The position numbers and the translations under genes are program-made. 64,000 nt of DNA from Ruegeria lacuscaerulensis (GTDB lineage Bacteria; Pseudomonadota; Alphaproteobacteria; Rhodobacterales; Rhodobacteraceae), in NCBI RefSeq assembly GCF_013031245.1, contig NZ_WPZL01000001.1, positions 62,001-126,000 of the forward strand. Reading direction: 5' to 3'. Below, in pieces: positions 26,092-34,427 of this stretch; the first letter of the stretch is position 1; each line of letters opens with the position of its first letter. The notes below the pieces were generated by a model. That model saw only the letters and a program-made list of their open reading frames with translations, searched no databases and was not told where the DNA came from.

Positions 26092-27675
26092 TTACGCGAA
26101 CCACATTTTGCGCGAGGCCTGGCCACCCATCAGTTCGTCATAGGGGTCGGGCTCCCAGCCGGCCAGTTGATCGCTGACGCCATCGATGAACTGATTGAAC
26201 ATCGGGCAGATTATGCCTCCTTCTTCGTTCAGCATCCGGCCCATCTGGGAATAGAGTTCCTTTCGCTTGGCGGTGTCGAGCTCACCCTTGGCCTTATTCA
26301 ACATGTCGTCGAATTCCGGCCGTTTCCAGCGCGTGTCGTTCCAGTCGGCAGTCGAGAGGTATGCGGTTGAGTACATCTGGTCCTGCACCGGCCGCCCTGT
26401 CCAATAGGAGGCGCAGAATGGTTGGACGTTCCAGACCTCGGACCAGTAACCGTCGCCCGGCTCGCGTTCGATTACGAGTGGGATACCGGCTGCTGCTGCA
26501 CTTTGCTGGAAGAGCTGGGCCGCGTCTACGGCACCAGGGAAGGCGACCTCGGAGGTGCGCAAAACGATCGGCGACCCGTCATGGCCGGACTTCTTATAGT
26601 GCTCGGCCGCCTTTTCGAGGTCGAACGTGCGCTGCGGGATCGTATCGTCGAACAGCGGGTAAGCGGCGTTGATCGGGATGTCGTTGCCGACACTGCCATA
26701 ACCCTGAAGGATTTTCTCGACCAATTCCTCGCGATTAATTGCGTACTTCAGAGCCAGTCGAAGATCGAGATTGTCGAACGGCGCAGTGTCGACATGCATG
26801 ATGAAGACATAGTGCCCACGGCCCGTTGTCGGCTGTACAGACAGACCCGGTGCGCGGCCCAAAAGACCTGCGACCTTGGGCTCAACCCGGTTAATCAGGT
26901 GTACCTGCCCGGACTGAAGTGCAGCCGTACGCGCCGTGGAGTCATTGATGGCGATAATTTCGACGCTGTCAAAATGACCGTCGTCGGCCCAGTAGTTCTC
27001 GAACTTCGAATAGGCGTGACGCACGCCCGGCTCGTCCACCTCAAGCTTGTAGGGGCCTGTGCCGATGCCCGCGCTTGGGTTGTCCATGCCACCATCCGGC
27101 TGGATGATCAGGTGATAGTCCGCCATGAGGTACGGCAAGTCGGCGTTTGGGTTGTTCAATGTGACAGAGAACACGTCGCCATCGGCCTTCATCGACTCGA
27201 TTTCTTTCATGATGCCCAATGCACCTGATTTCGAGTTTTCGTCCGAATGGCGCTGCATGGTTTTCAGCACGTCTTCACTGGTCAGTGTTTTGCCGTTGTG
27301 AAATTCGACCCCTTGACGGATCTTGAAGTTCCAGACCTTGGCGTCGGCGCTTGCTTCAACACTTTCGGCTAGGCGCGATTCAATCGAGCCGTCCGGCGAT
27401 ACCACCACCAGGGTGTCACCGAACTGGCGGCCGTTGAGCGCAGGCACTTGGCTCGCATAAGTAGCCGGATCGAGAGAGTTCGTCGATTCGCCACCAATGG
27501 AGCCGATCTTCAGATCACCGCCCTTTTTCGGGTCCGCCGCACGCGCGGCGTCCGCGAACATGGTGCTGGCCATTGCCGCGGATACACCCAAAGCCGCTGC
27601 TTTTCCCATGAATTCGCGGCGGGTCAGCTTGCCAGCTGTAACCTGCTTGGTCATGTGAGTGAGTTGTTCGTTCAT
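26092..27675 (-). CDS. Oligopeptide/dipeptide ABC transporter substrate-binding protein (SBP family 5)
   Basis: The 527-residue periplasmic receptor has a twin-arginine-like leader: KLTRREFMGKAAALG with Arg19-Arg20, a hydrophobic core and ADAARA as the cleavage region. The family 5 fold follows, with FKIRQGVEFHNGKTLTSEDV near 125-145, NLDLRLALKYAINREELVEK and the C-terminal VQPFCASYWTGRPVQDQM. Members bind peptides, but also nickel, heme, opines or oligosaccharides, so the ligand is open. It heads the operon and a 16-base inverted repeat lies 48 bases before its start. Confidence 0.92.
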   Translation of the reverse strand: MNEQLTHMTKQVTAGKLTRREFMGKAAALGVSAAMASTMFADAARAADPKKGGDLKIGSIGGESTNSLDPATYASQVPALNGRQFGDTLVVVSPDGSIESRLAESVEASADAKVWNFKIRQGVEFHNGKTLTSEDVLKTMQRHSDENSKSGALGIMKEIESMKADGDVFSVTLNNPNADLPYLMADYHLIIQPDGGMDNPSAGIGTGPYKLEVDEPGVRHAYSKFENYWADDGHFDSVEIIAINDSTARTAALQSGQVHLINRVEPKVAGLLGRAPGLSVQPTTGRGHYVFIMHVDTAPFDNLDLRLALKYAINREELVEKILQGYGSVGNDIPINAAYPLFDDTIPQRTFDLEKAAEHYKKSGHDGSPIVLRTSEVAFPGAVDAAQLFQQSAAAAGIPLVIEREPGDGYWSEVWNVQPFCASYWTGRPVQDQMYSTAYLSTADWNDTRWKRPEFDDMLNKAKGELDTAKRKELYSQMGRMLNEEGGIICPMFNQFIDGVSDQLAGWEPDPYDELMGGQASRKMWFA

Positions 27676-27722
27676 CCAAAGATCTCCCAGTTTATGGATA
27701 ACAGCCCTTTACAGGCTTTTTA

Positions 27723-27738
27723 TTGACGCATGAGTCAA
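27723..27738. promoter_or_regulatory. Candidate operator upstream of the peptide-ABC operon
   Basis: TTGAC-GCATGA-GTCAA is a 5-base inverted repeat with a 6-base spacer, 48 bases before the binding-protein start codon. The size suits a dimeric regulator. No regulator gene is adjacent, so this rests on position and symmetry only. Confidence 0.3.
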
Positions 27739-28258
27739 AGTAGGCGCATTTCGGTGTAGCGGGCAAGGACAAATGTCTGGTCCCAACCCTGCCGAAATTC
27801 ACATCTGATTTCGTGGTATGGTATCCTCCAATTCCTTTGGAAATACCGGGGGTTCTCCTTCAAAGGCAGTTAACTTCGCCTTGAGAAAAAAGTTCTCTCT
27901 GTCCAACCACAACTCGCGTGAGGTTTCGGTTTGCAGATCAATGTCGTCGCGACTCATCTCTTGAACCCAACGGCGATTTCCCCTGGCGGTCGGAGAGTCA
28001 TCCGGGTGTACCTCCCCCCATATTCACAGGCCTATCCCCCGTTGCTCGACCTGCGTTGGATGTCTGTGAACAGCCCAGTATCGTTCTCGACTTCCGGCAA
28101 AAGCGCGCGCCATTTCGGGCGCAGGATAGGCGGCTGCCGTCAGGGAGCTCGATACCAACGTCGGGAATGTCTTCATTTTCTCGTAGCGCAATGGTGGGTG
28201 GCGTCATGCCCCGAGTGTCAGGGGCTTTTGCATCGCGGGTAAGCTGAAAATCGTCAAA
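27739..28258. other. Long intergenic stretch with no supported gene
   Basis: Within about 520 bases between the peptide-ABC promoter and the glycerate kinase stop I find no reading frame with family motifs or a convincing start. Short open frames exist on both strands but look like random high-GC frames. A weak hairpin (GCCCC at 28208-28212 with GGGGC at 28221-28225, then TTTT) may end transcription on the plus strand. An untranslated RNA or decayed gene cannot be excluded. Confidence 0.5.
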
Positions 28259-29362
28259 TCATTCGCGGATAACGACAAGCAGATCCATCACATTTGTTCC
28301 CGTTGGGCCGGTTATCAGCAAAGCTCCGGAACGATCCAGGTAAGAGCCACTATCCGCCCGCTGCAACGCCTGCTCAGCACCTGCGCCCCAGGTTGATCCA
28401 TCGACGACAGCCCCGGCCGCCTGCGTTGGACCATCTGTTCCGTCTGTTCCTCCAACCACCAGGGTTATTCCCTTGCAACCAGAGATTTCCCGCGCCAACG
28501 CCAGAGACAAAGCCTGATTGCGACCGCCGCGCCCGGGGTTTTCCGGCAGCACAACTGTGGGTTCCCCGCCAAAGATCATGATTCCGCTGGGCATTTCACG
28601 GATGCGTTGACCGAGTGCTTCGGCAACGTTCAGGAAATCGTCGTGCAGGCATTCTTCATTGGCTAAAACTTCGACCCCTTCAGATTGCGCCAATTCCTCT
28701 GCGGTTGCCCGTGCATGGGCGTTTGAGGCGACAATCCGGGTTGAGGCTTCAAAGTCGATAGTTTCCGGCAAAGCTCCGATACCCGATCCCACGACATTCA
28801 GGTCATCGCCGGGAACATCAGAAATCGCCAGAACAGTGGCTTTGCCGCCTTTGAAATGAGACAGCAGGCCGCCGCCCTTGATCCGGGACAACTTGCGCCG
28901 CTCTGCGTTCATTGCCGTAATGTCCAACCCCTCTGCCAGCAGCTTTTTGTTCAGTTGCTCCAGATCCGACAGGGTTTTTCCTGGCAACAGGTCTTCCGCC
29001 AATGAAGACGCCCCGCCCGAAACAAGCAGCAACAAATGCGACTTCGGTTCCATGGCCTCGACCGCTTCGCGCAAGGCCCGCCCGCCTTCGAGGCTGCGAT
29101 CATCCGGGACAGGGTGCGATGCCTCGATCAGTGTGACGTATTCCGGAAGGTCGCGCCCGTGGTCGTCCTTGGTAACAACCAGCGTAGGGCGTGGCCCAAA
29201 ATGCTCCAGCGCAGCACGGGCCATCGCGGCGGCAGGCTTGCCTACAGCCAGAATCTGGTCGGGTTCAGGAATTGTGTCCAGTACTTTGCTGGTCGCTGCG
29301 TGACCACCCACCGCGTCGACCCCGGCTTGCCAGATGCGAATTGCCTGTTCTCTTCTGTCCAT
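28259..29362 (-). CDS. Glycerate 2-kinase (MOFRL/GckA family)
   Basis: The enzyme phosphorylates D-glycerate to 2-phosphoglycerate; older annotations call the family hydroxypyruvate reductase TtuD. The 367-residue protein has the N-terminal DUF4147 part (AVGKPAAAMARAAL, LLVSGGASSLAEDLLPG, MNAERRKLSRIKGGGL, AISDVPGDD) and the C-terminal MOFRL part (GGEPTVVLPENPGRGGRNQ, VGGTDGTDGPTQAAGA). The ATG at 29362 forms a TGATG overlap with the dtd stop. The protein is somewhat shorter than the roughly 420 residues of many relatives but no motif is missing. It likely feeds serine-cycle or photorespiratory glycerate into glycolysis. Confidence 0.9.
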   Translation of the reverse strand: MDRREQAIRIWQAGVDAVGGHAATSKVLDTIPEPDQILAVGKPAAAMARAALEHFGPRPTLVVTKDDHGRDLPEYVTLIEASHPVPDDRSLEGGRALREAVEAMEPKSHLLLLVSGGASSLAEDLLPGKTLSDLEQLNKKLLAEGLDITAMNAERRKLSRIKGGGLLSHFKGGKATVLAISDVPGDDLNVVGSGIGALPETIDFEASTRIVASNAHARATAEELAQSEGVEVLANEECLHDDFLNVAEALGQRIREMPSGIMIFGGEPTVVLPENPGRGGRNQALSLALAREISGCKGITLVVGGTDGTDGPTQAAGAVVDGSTWGAGAEQALQRADSGSYLDRSGALLITGPTGTNVMDLLVVIRE

Positions 29363-29799
29363 CAGCTTTCCATCCAAATCGTAACTGGCCCGTCATTGAC
29401 CAGTTCTACCGCCATATCCGCTCCAAACTCCCCGGTTTCGACGGATATGCCCTGTTCTTGAAGTCGACTCGCGAAGAATTCGTACAGATGCTTGCCGACG
29501 TCCGGCGCAGCCGCCTGCGAGAAGCCCGGCCTGTTCCCGCGCGACGTATCTGCCGCCAGAGTAAACTGGCTGATCACCAAGGCCGAACCTCCGATATCCA
29601 CGACAGAGCGGTTCATTTTCCCGGCATCATCCTTGAAGATGCGCAGTTTCGAGACTTTGGCGGCCAATTGTTCTGCTTTTTGTTCATCGTCGCCAAGCAT
29701 TGCGCAAACCAAGATCATCAGCCCCGGTCCGGATTGGCCGATTACCCGACCATCCACAGACACTTTGGCATGCGATACCCGTTGTAAAACTGCGCGCAA
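29362..29799 (-). CDS. dtd: D-aminoacyl-tRNA deacylase Dtd
   Basis: Dtd hydrolyses D-amino acids and glycine mischarged on tRNA. The 145-residue protein has the normal length and both active-site motifs: [20 protein letters not shown] near 77-96 and the Gly-cisPro motif in NDGPVTIW near 135-142. It starts [17 protein letters not shown], a typical Dtd N-terminus. The stop codon overlaps the glycerate kinase start (TGATG), and a nitroreductase gene lies 25 bases upstream on the same strand, so the three form an operon without clear functional theme. Confidence 0.95.
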   Translation of the reverse strand: MRAVLQRVSHAKVSVDGRVIGQSGPGLMILVCAMLGDDEQKAEQLAAKVSKLRIFKDDAGKMNRSVVDIGGSALVISQFTLAADTSRGNRPGFSQAAAPDVGKHLYEFFASRLQEQGISVETGEFGADMAVELVNDGPVTIWMES

Positions 29800-29824
29800 T
29801 TTAGTTCTCCGCTTGGTGTTTTTC

Positions 29825-30493
29825 TTACCCGACCCAGTCGACGATTTCGCTCAGACCAGCGCGGCCCGTGCGAAAGCCGTTGGCAGGATGGTCTTTATCC
29901 GCATATCCGAATGAAATCGCGCATAAAACCACCCGGTCGTTCGGTATGCAAAAATAACGACGTAGAAACGGACTGTAGGTAGCCAACGCTGCCTGCGGGA
30001 TCGTCGCTACACCTAAGGCCTGCGCGGCCAACGAAAAGGCGGTGACGAACCCACCGCAATCCATCGCGCCATACGACCCGAGTTCCGCAGGGCTGGAAAT
30101 GATGGCGCAGTGCGGTGCGCCAAACAGGGCAAAGTTTTCCATCATCTGGCGGGCCGAGGCTGCACGGTCGCCGCGTTCTACGCCGACGGCCTCATATAAA
30201 GCCCAGCCGCACGCACGGCGCCGATCCTGATACACGCCGGAATAGGAGGTCGGAAAGGGAAGATCCGGCGCGGGTGTGCCAGTCGCCGCCTCCTCCAACA
30301 TCGCCTCGCGAAACCGGTCTGTTTTTTCTCCGCTGGTGATCGTGACATGCCAGGGCTGTGCATTGCACCAACTGGGAACACGCGATGCGCAGGTCAGAAT
30401 CTGTTCGATCTTTTCCTTCGGTACCGGGTTGGAGAGAAACGCCCGGCAGGAATGCCGTTCGGCCAGCAGTTTGTTCAAATCAGATAGCGTCAC
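29825..30493 (-). CDS. Nitroreductase family FMN flavoprotein
   Basis: The 222-residue protein has the nitroreductase fold: [19 protein letters not shown] at the N-terminus (the Arg binds the FMN phosphate), [15 protein letters not shown], and a C-terminal region with [19 protein letters not shown] and [12 protein letters not shown]. Such enzymes reduce nitro groups, quinones or enones with NAD(P)H. The physiological substrate is unknown. It heads the nitroreductase-dtd-glycerate kinase operon and lies 100 bases after the zinc-ribbon gene. Confidence 0.9.
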   Translation of the reverse strand: MTLSDLNKLLAERHSCRAFLSNPVPKEKIEQILTCASRVPSWCNAQPWHVTITSGEKTDRFREAMLEEAATGTPAPDLPFPTSYSGVYQDRRRACGWALYEAVGVERGDRAASARQMMENFALFGAPHCAIISSPAELGSYGAMDCGGFVTAFSLAAQALGVATIPQAALATYSPFLRRYFCIPNDRVVLCAISFGYADKDHPANGFRTGRAGLSEIVDWVG

Positions 30494-30593
30494 TCAGGCC
30501 TCCCCTCGCCGTGGACAAAGCGCAGGATGGCGTCTGGCTTACAGATGTTCAAGCGCAGAAGCGGCAATTTCAATGTTCTTGCCGGACTCTCTG

Positions 30594-31712
30594 TTATTGT
30601 TGTCCCGTAGCCACCAAGTACCCGACGCCAGCCGCGACCAGCAGGCCCAGAACAACGGCAATCGTGATCTTGATTGCTGACCACGGGCGTTCCCCCTGAA
30701 CGCGCCCTGTACGTCCGTTTACGACGAACCGGTAAGTCTGACCGCGGTATTTATAGGCCGCCATCCAGACCGGCAGCAGAATATGTTTGAAGGTCACATT
30801 CCGCACATCCGTATCAATGGAGTGAATGCGTTGCCGATCTCCGCCGATATCAAAGCGCACATCCCGTTCAATCACCCGGGCCATATATCCGCGTGCTTCT
30901 GTGTAACCTTCCTGCAGTTCGATCGTGTAAGCCTCGGCCCGGAAACCAGCCAGGTATTCAGGCTGATAGGGTTCAAGGGCCGGTAAATCCCATGGCTCCA
31001 GCGCGTCAGTATAGCTTTTGGGCAGAGATCGCGACGCCAAGACCAGCACATCGTCAAAGAACCGTTTCACCCGGCCGGATTTCGGAGACCACCTTACCTT
31101 CGGCACCTGCTGCTGCACGCGCTTGCCGTCCCGCATGACGGTTCGGGTTTCATAGTAAACAGTGCCGCGTTCGCCGCGATAGCTGGACTGCGTGTCCGCG
31201 TCAAAGGTCCAGTAGGGCACATAAATACCCTGCATCTTTCGGCCTTTGCGGGCATAATCCCTCAGCCCGTTAGGGGCGAACCACAATCGGCCCAGCCAGT
31301 CGCTCATTGCTTTGTGGGCTGCGCGCTCATCCAGCGCAAAAGGCAAGACGCCTCGGGGCTTGATGTGCCGGTTCACACCGGTATCCGTCACCACCGGTGT
31401 GGCACAAAACGGGCATTCCGCCGCGTGCGTGTCGGGGTCAAACTCGACCTGAGCCGCGCAGTTTGGACAAGACAGAACCCGGGTTTCCTCAATTTCGCTG
31501 TCCGGCAGCTGGTCTGCCAACGCGGCGTTGAAATCCAGCTCTTTCAGGCTGGCCCCGCCCCACGGCCCTGAACTGATGGCCTCAGAATGCCCGCAATGGT
31601 CACAGGTCAGCGTTCCGTCACCGGGGTTGAACCGGTAATCCGCCCCGCATTGATCGCAGGGAAATCTGTGTTCATCCGGAACAGAACGAGGCGGAGGAGG
31701 GGGAGCAGTCAT
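30594..31712 (-). CDS. Double zinc-ribbon membrane protein (YdjG-like)
   Basis: The 372-residue protein has two zinc ribbons near the N-terminus: Cys19/Cys22 with Cys37/Cys40, and Cys82/Cys85 with Cys100/Cys103. A large unclassified domain follows (YVPYWTFDADTQSSYRGERG, FKHILLPVWMAAYKYRGQTY, VVNGRTGRVQGERPWS). One C-terminal helix (ITIAVVLGLLVAAGVGYLV) anchors it with a very short tail. Similar proteins are sometimes misnamed primosomal or helicase-like. In Bacillus subtilis the zinc-ribbon protein YdjG works with the SPFH protein YdjI and PspA at the membrane. Here an SPFH gene lies two genes upstream, so a role as membrane recruiter for that protein is likely. Confidence 0.75.
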   Translation of the reverse strand: MTAPPPPPRSVPDEHRFPCDQCGADYRFNPGDGTLTCDHCGHSEAISSGPWGGASLKELDFNAALADQLPDSEIEETRVLSCPNCAAQVEFDPDTHAAECPFCATPVVTDTGVNRHIKPRGVLPFALDERAAHKAMSDWLGRLWFAPNGLRDYARKGRKMQGIYVPYWTFDADTQSSYRGERGTVYYETRTVMRDGKRVQQQVPKVRWSPKSGRVKRFFDDVLVLASRSLPKSYTDALEPWDLPALEPYQPEYLAGFRAEAYTIELQEGYTEARGYMARVIERDVRFDIGGDRQRIHSIDTDVRNVTFKHILLPVWMAAYKYRGQTYRFVVNGRTGRVQGERPWSAIKITIAVVLGLLVAAGVGYLVATGQQ

Positions 31713-31729
31713 TCACGTCTCTTTTTTAG

Positions 31730-32221
31730 TTACCGGCCAGCGGACAGGCGCATCCGGTTTAGCGCGCCGTCCCGTTTGATGAACTGATGCCAGATCGCAA
31801 TAACCGCATGGCCGAGCGCAACGATCATCAACGCATTGGCAACCGTTTCGCGCAATTCACTTGCAGCATTGACCCCCCCGTACCAGGCCAGAGCACCAAG
31901 GGCAGGTGCCGCGATCATCAGGGCATAGAGCACACGATGTCCCCATTCCGCCGCTTTTGTCATCAGGGCGGAACTGCCGGGAAGCGCTCCGGGTGCGCCT
32001 TGAACCCAACGCAGGACGATGCGGATCAGGATCAGGACAAAAACAATGCTGCCCAGCCAGACATGTGGTGTTCCACCTTCAAGCCCGATTGTGCCGCTGT
32101 CCATGCGGGCACGAAAAACCCGGCCCATGCCATCGCCGCTCACCCATTCAAAGATGATGATAAGGGCGATCAGCCAGTGCAAAACGATTTGAGGTTTGGA
32201 GTAACGGTCGGTTGTGGACAT
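31730..32221 (-). CDS. Cytochrome b561 family protein
   Basis: The 163-residue protein has four membrane helices and the histidines expected to hold two b hemes: IVLHWLIALIII with His14, HVWLGSIVFVLILIRIVLRW, EWGHRVLYALMIAAPALG, and LGHAVIAIWHQFIKRDGALN near the C-terminus. Such cytochromes move electrons between quinol and periplasmic acceptors or superoxide. It is inserted between the SPFH and zinc-ribbon genes, 17 bases before the latter, and so may take part in the same membrane process, although these small cytochromes also move around genomes freely. Confidence 0.88.
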   Translation of the reverse strand: MSTTDRYSKPQIVLHWLIALIIIFEWVSGDGMGRVFRARMDSGTIGLEGGTPHVWLGSIVFVLILIRIVLRWVQGAPGALPGSSALMTKAAEWGHRVLYALMIAAPALGALAWYGGVNAASELRETVANALMIVALGHAVIAIWHQFIKRDGALNRMRLSAGR

Positions 32222-32286
32222 CTCTTTGCTCTTTCAGAGAGGTTGCAGATACGCGTTAAACGTATCCGCCGACAGTTTCCGTCGCT

Positions 32287-33435
32287 TCACGCTCCCGGCG
32301 GTGGCGGCGGCAGGATGGTAAACAACTGCGCCAGTTCCCGCACGTCACCTGCTTTCTTCCACCCGTCCTGACCCGCGGTCCAGACATGAGTATCGCGGGT
32401 GATCTCTCCGTCCGTAGCCATGCGCCCCATCTTGGCCTTCGAGAACGGCCCACTGGTCTGCCCATCCACCGCGATATGCCACACATGCTCAACCGGCGGA
32501 GGAGGTGGCGGCGTCGCATGCGATGCCGGTTGCGGGGCAGCGGGGGCGGAACCGCCCCACGGGCCGCTTGGCTGACCCGCTGCCATGTTCGACATTTGTT
32601 GCGCCATCGCCATGCCCATGCCCATGCCAAGGCCGGCACCCATGCCGCCGCCCTGACCGGGATTGTTTGCCGCAGCCGTCATCGCCTCGGCTGCGGAATA
32701 CTGTGTGAATTTCCCCAGATCACCTGCCAGCCCCATCGATGTCCGTTTGTCCAAAGCCGCCTCAACTGCGGGCGGCAGAGAGATGTTTTCGATGTAGAAT
32801 TCAGGCATCTCAAGCCCATAGCCGTCCAGAACCGGCGAGACCTCGGCCGCAATCAGTTTGCCCAGATCGGCGGTATTGGCAGCCATGTCCAGAACCGGAA
32901 TGCCCGATGCGGCGATAACCCGGCTGAACTCCTGCACGATGATGTTGCGGATCTGAAAGCTGATCTCGTCCATGGTGAATTCGCCATCGGTGCCGACGAT
33001 CTCGACCAGGAATTTAGCGGCATCCTTTACCCGCACCGTATAGGTGCCGAAGGCCCGAATGCGGGTCGGTCCGAACTCGGGGTCGCGCAGCATGATCGGG
33101 TTCTTGGTGCCCCATTTCAGGTCATTGAACCGGGTCGTGTTGACGAAATAGATCTCGGATTTGAACGGGGATTGAAAGCCGTGATCCCAGTGCTGCAACG
33201 TCGTCAGGATCGGCATGTTGTTGGTTTCGAGCATATAAAGACCCGGGGTGAACACGTCGGCCAGCTGCCCTTCATGCACGAACACAGCGGCCTGACCTTC
33301 GCGCACGGTCAGCTTGGCACCGTATTTGATCGCATGGCCTTCGCGTTCAAACCGCCAGACCATGGTGTCGCGGGTGTCATCGACCCAGTGAATGACGTCA
33401 ATAAATTCTCCGGTCAGAAAATCGAAAATGCCCAT
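32287..33435 (-). CDS. SPFH-domain protein with C-terminal GYF-like domain (YdjI / 'virion core' type)
   Basis: The 382-residue protein has an SPFH/band-7 domain at about 20-235 (GAKLTVREGQAAVFVHEGQL, GTYTVRVKDAAKFLVEIVG). A flexible glycine/methionine-rich stretch follows near 255-290 (GAGLGMGMGMAMAQQM). After proline-rich sequence comes a GYF_2-type domain at about 318-375 (WHIAVDGQTSGPFSKAKM). It has no membrane helix of its own, unlike flotillins, so it needs a partner to reach the membrane; the zinc-ribbon protein two genes downstream is a candidate. AGGAG precedes the ATG. Known YdjI proteins cluster with PspA; here the neighbours are TelA and XpaC instead. Confidence 0.85.
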   Translation of the reverse strand: MGIFDFLTGEFIDVIHWVDDTRDTMVWRFEREGHAIKYGAKLTVREGQAAVFVHEGQLADVFTPGLYMLETNNMPILTTLQHWDHGFQSPFKSEIYFVNTTRFNDLKWGTKNPIMLRDPEFGPTRIRAFGTYTVRVKDAAKFLVEIVGTDGEFTMDEISFQIRNIIVQEFSRVIAASGIPVLDMAANTADLGKLIAAEVSPVLDGYGLEMPEFYIENISLPPAVEAALDKRTSMGLAGDLGKFTQYSAAEAMTAAANNPGQGGGMGAGLGMGMGMAMAQQMSNMAAGQPSGPWGGSAPAAPQPASHATPPPPPPVEHVWHIAVDGQTSGPFSKAKMGRMATDGEITRDTHVWTAGQDGWKKAGDVRELAQLFTILPPPPPGA

Positions 33436-33457
33436 TGGGGTTCTCCTCTTCTGGGGC

Positions 33458-34414
33458 TCAGAGCGACTGGCCCATCAATTCACGTGCAATGATCCGCACC
33501 ACGGGACGGGCGTTATCCACCGTCACCCCGGGCTCAAGGCGCGGGTCGTAAAGCATAGTCAGTAGTTTTTCGTCATGGCTGGTCAGCAGCGCAAACTCAT
33601 CATCATCATTGAATATTGAAGGCCGCGCCATGGGGCTGTCGTTGGACACCCCCAACCCTTGCGCGATCTCTTCGTGAATGCAACTGCGGCGCAGCAGGTC
33701 GGGCAATTCAGTTCGGATTAAGGTAACCGCTCTTACGTACCTATAGGGTGAAGAACTATTGCCCAATGCAAACACAAAGCAATCGATATCCGAACGAGGG
33801 CTAGCGACCAGTTTCAGGGATTCCTGACTGATCCCCGGGATGAGTTCCTTCAGCCGCGACACCACATAGGCGCTATCGTCCTTGCCCGCGAAAAAGACGT
33901 GGAAATTGCCTCTGCGATTAACGACAGAAATCGGATGCCCGGTTAGTTTTGCAAGCCGCGCGGAATAGGTCTCAACTTCGGCAATGTCCTGCGTTCGTGT
34001 TGCCGGCAGAACCGAGGGGCCAAATTCGGTCTGAACCCGAACCGGTCCGGACCAGCGGCTGAGTTGCCCGTCAGTTTGCCGCGACGCGACTGCCACTGCA
34101 TGGTCAGGGTATTCGCTGTAAAACGCGATAGTCTCAAAGTTGCGCGCAAGATCGTCTGCATCAAAAGGCGTGTCCGGCCCGCCGCCATCCGTGCGCAGCA
34201 TCCCGCGCGTTAGAAGATCACGCTCGACCCGTTGATAAAAGCGGGCCAGATCCTGGCTGGCGGCAGAGGGTGGGACATAGGCGTTAGGTGCAGGTGCAGG
34301 CGCCACCGGACGTGGTTCAGGAATAACCGAAGAGTTCAAAACCTCATCGCAATTGGCCAAGGCCAGCAGCGATACAACGCCCAACAATGGCTTCAGATTT
34401 CCTGAAAACCGCAC
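33458..34414 (-). CDS. DUF2927 lipoprotein
   Basis: I chose the GTG at 34414, giving 318 residues, because it yields a clean lipoprotein signal (GVVSLLALANC) with the lipidated Cys after LAN and avoids a 143-base overlap with telA. The mature part begins with a proline/alanine-rich linker (PEPRPVAPAPAPNAYVPP). The DUF2927 domain follows, recognisable from SCIHEEIAQGLGVSNDSPMA, in which HEE resembles a zinc-peptidase helix, and FNDDDEFALLTSHDEKLL. The function is unknown; a periplasmic peptidase-like role is only suggested by the HExxQ pattern. It lies 13 bases after telA. Confidence 0.75.
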   Translation of the reverse strand: MRFSGNLKPLLGVVSLLALANCDEVLNSSVIPEPRPVAPAPAPNAYVPPSAASQDLARFYQRVERDLLTRGMLRTDGGGPDTPFDADDLARNFETIAFYSEYPDHAVAVASRQTDGQLSRWSGPVRVQTEFGPSVLPATRTQDIAEVETYSARLAKLTGHPISVVNRRGNFHVFFAGKDDSAYVVSRLKELIPGISQESLKLVASPRSDIDCFVFALGNSSSPYRYVRAVTLIRTELPDLLRRSCIHEEIAQGLGVSNDSPMARPSIFNDDDEFALLTSHDEKLLTMLYDPRLEPGVTVDNARPVVRIIARELMGQSL

Positions 34415-34427
34415 GTCCGACCCGCCG

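Noticed and set aside
27918..28247. Overlapping short frames on both strands in the long intergenic gap
   Set aside because: No Shine-Dalgarno, no recognisable domain, and composition rich in Arg, Pro and Ser typical of random frames in this genome.
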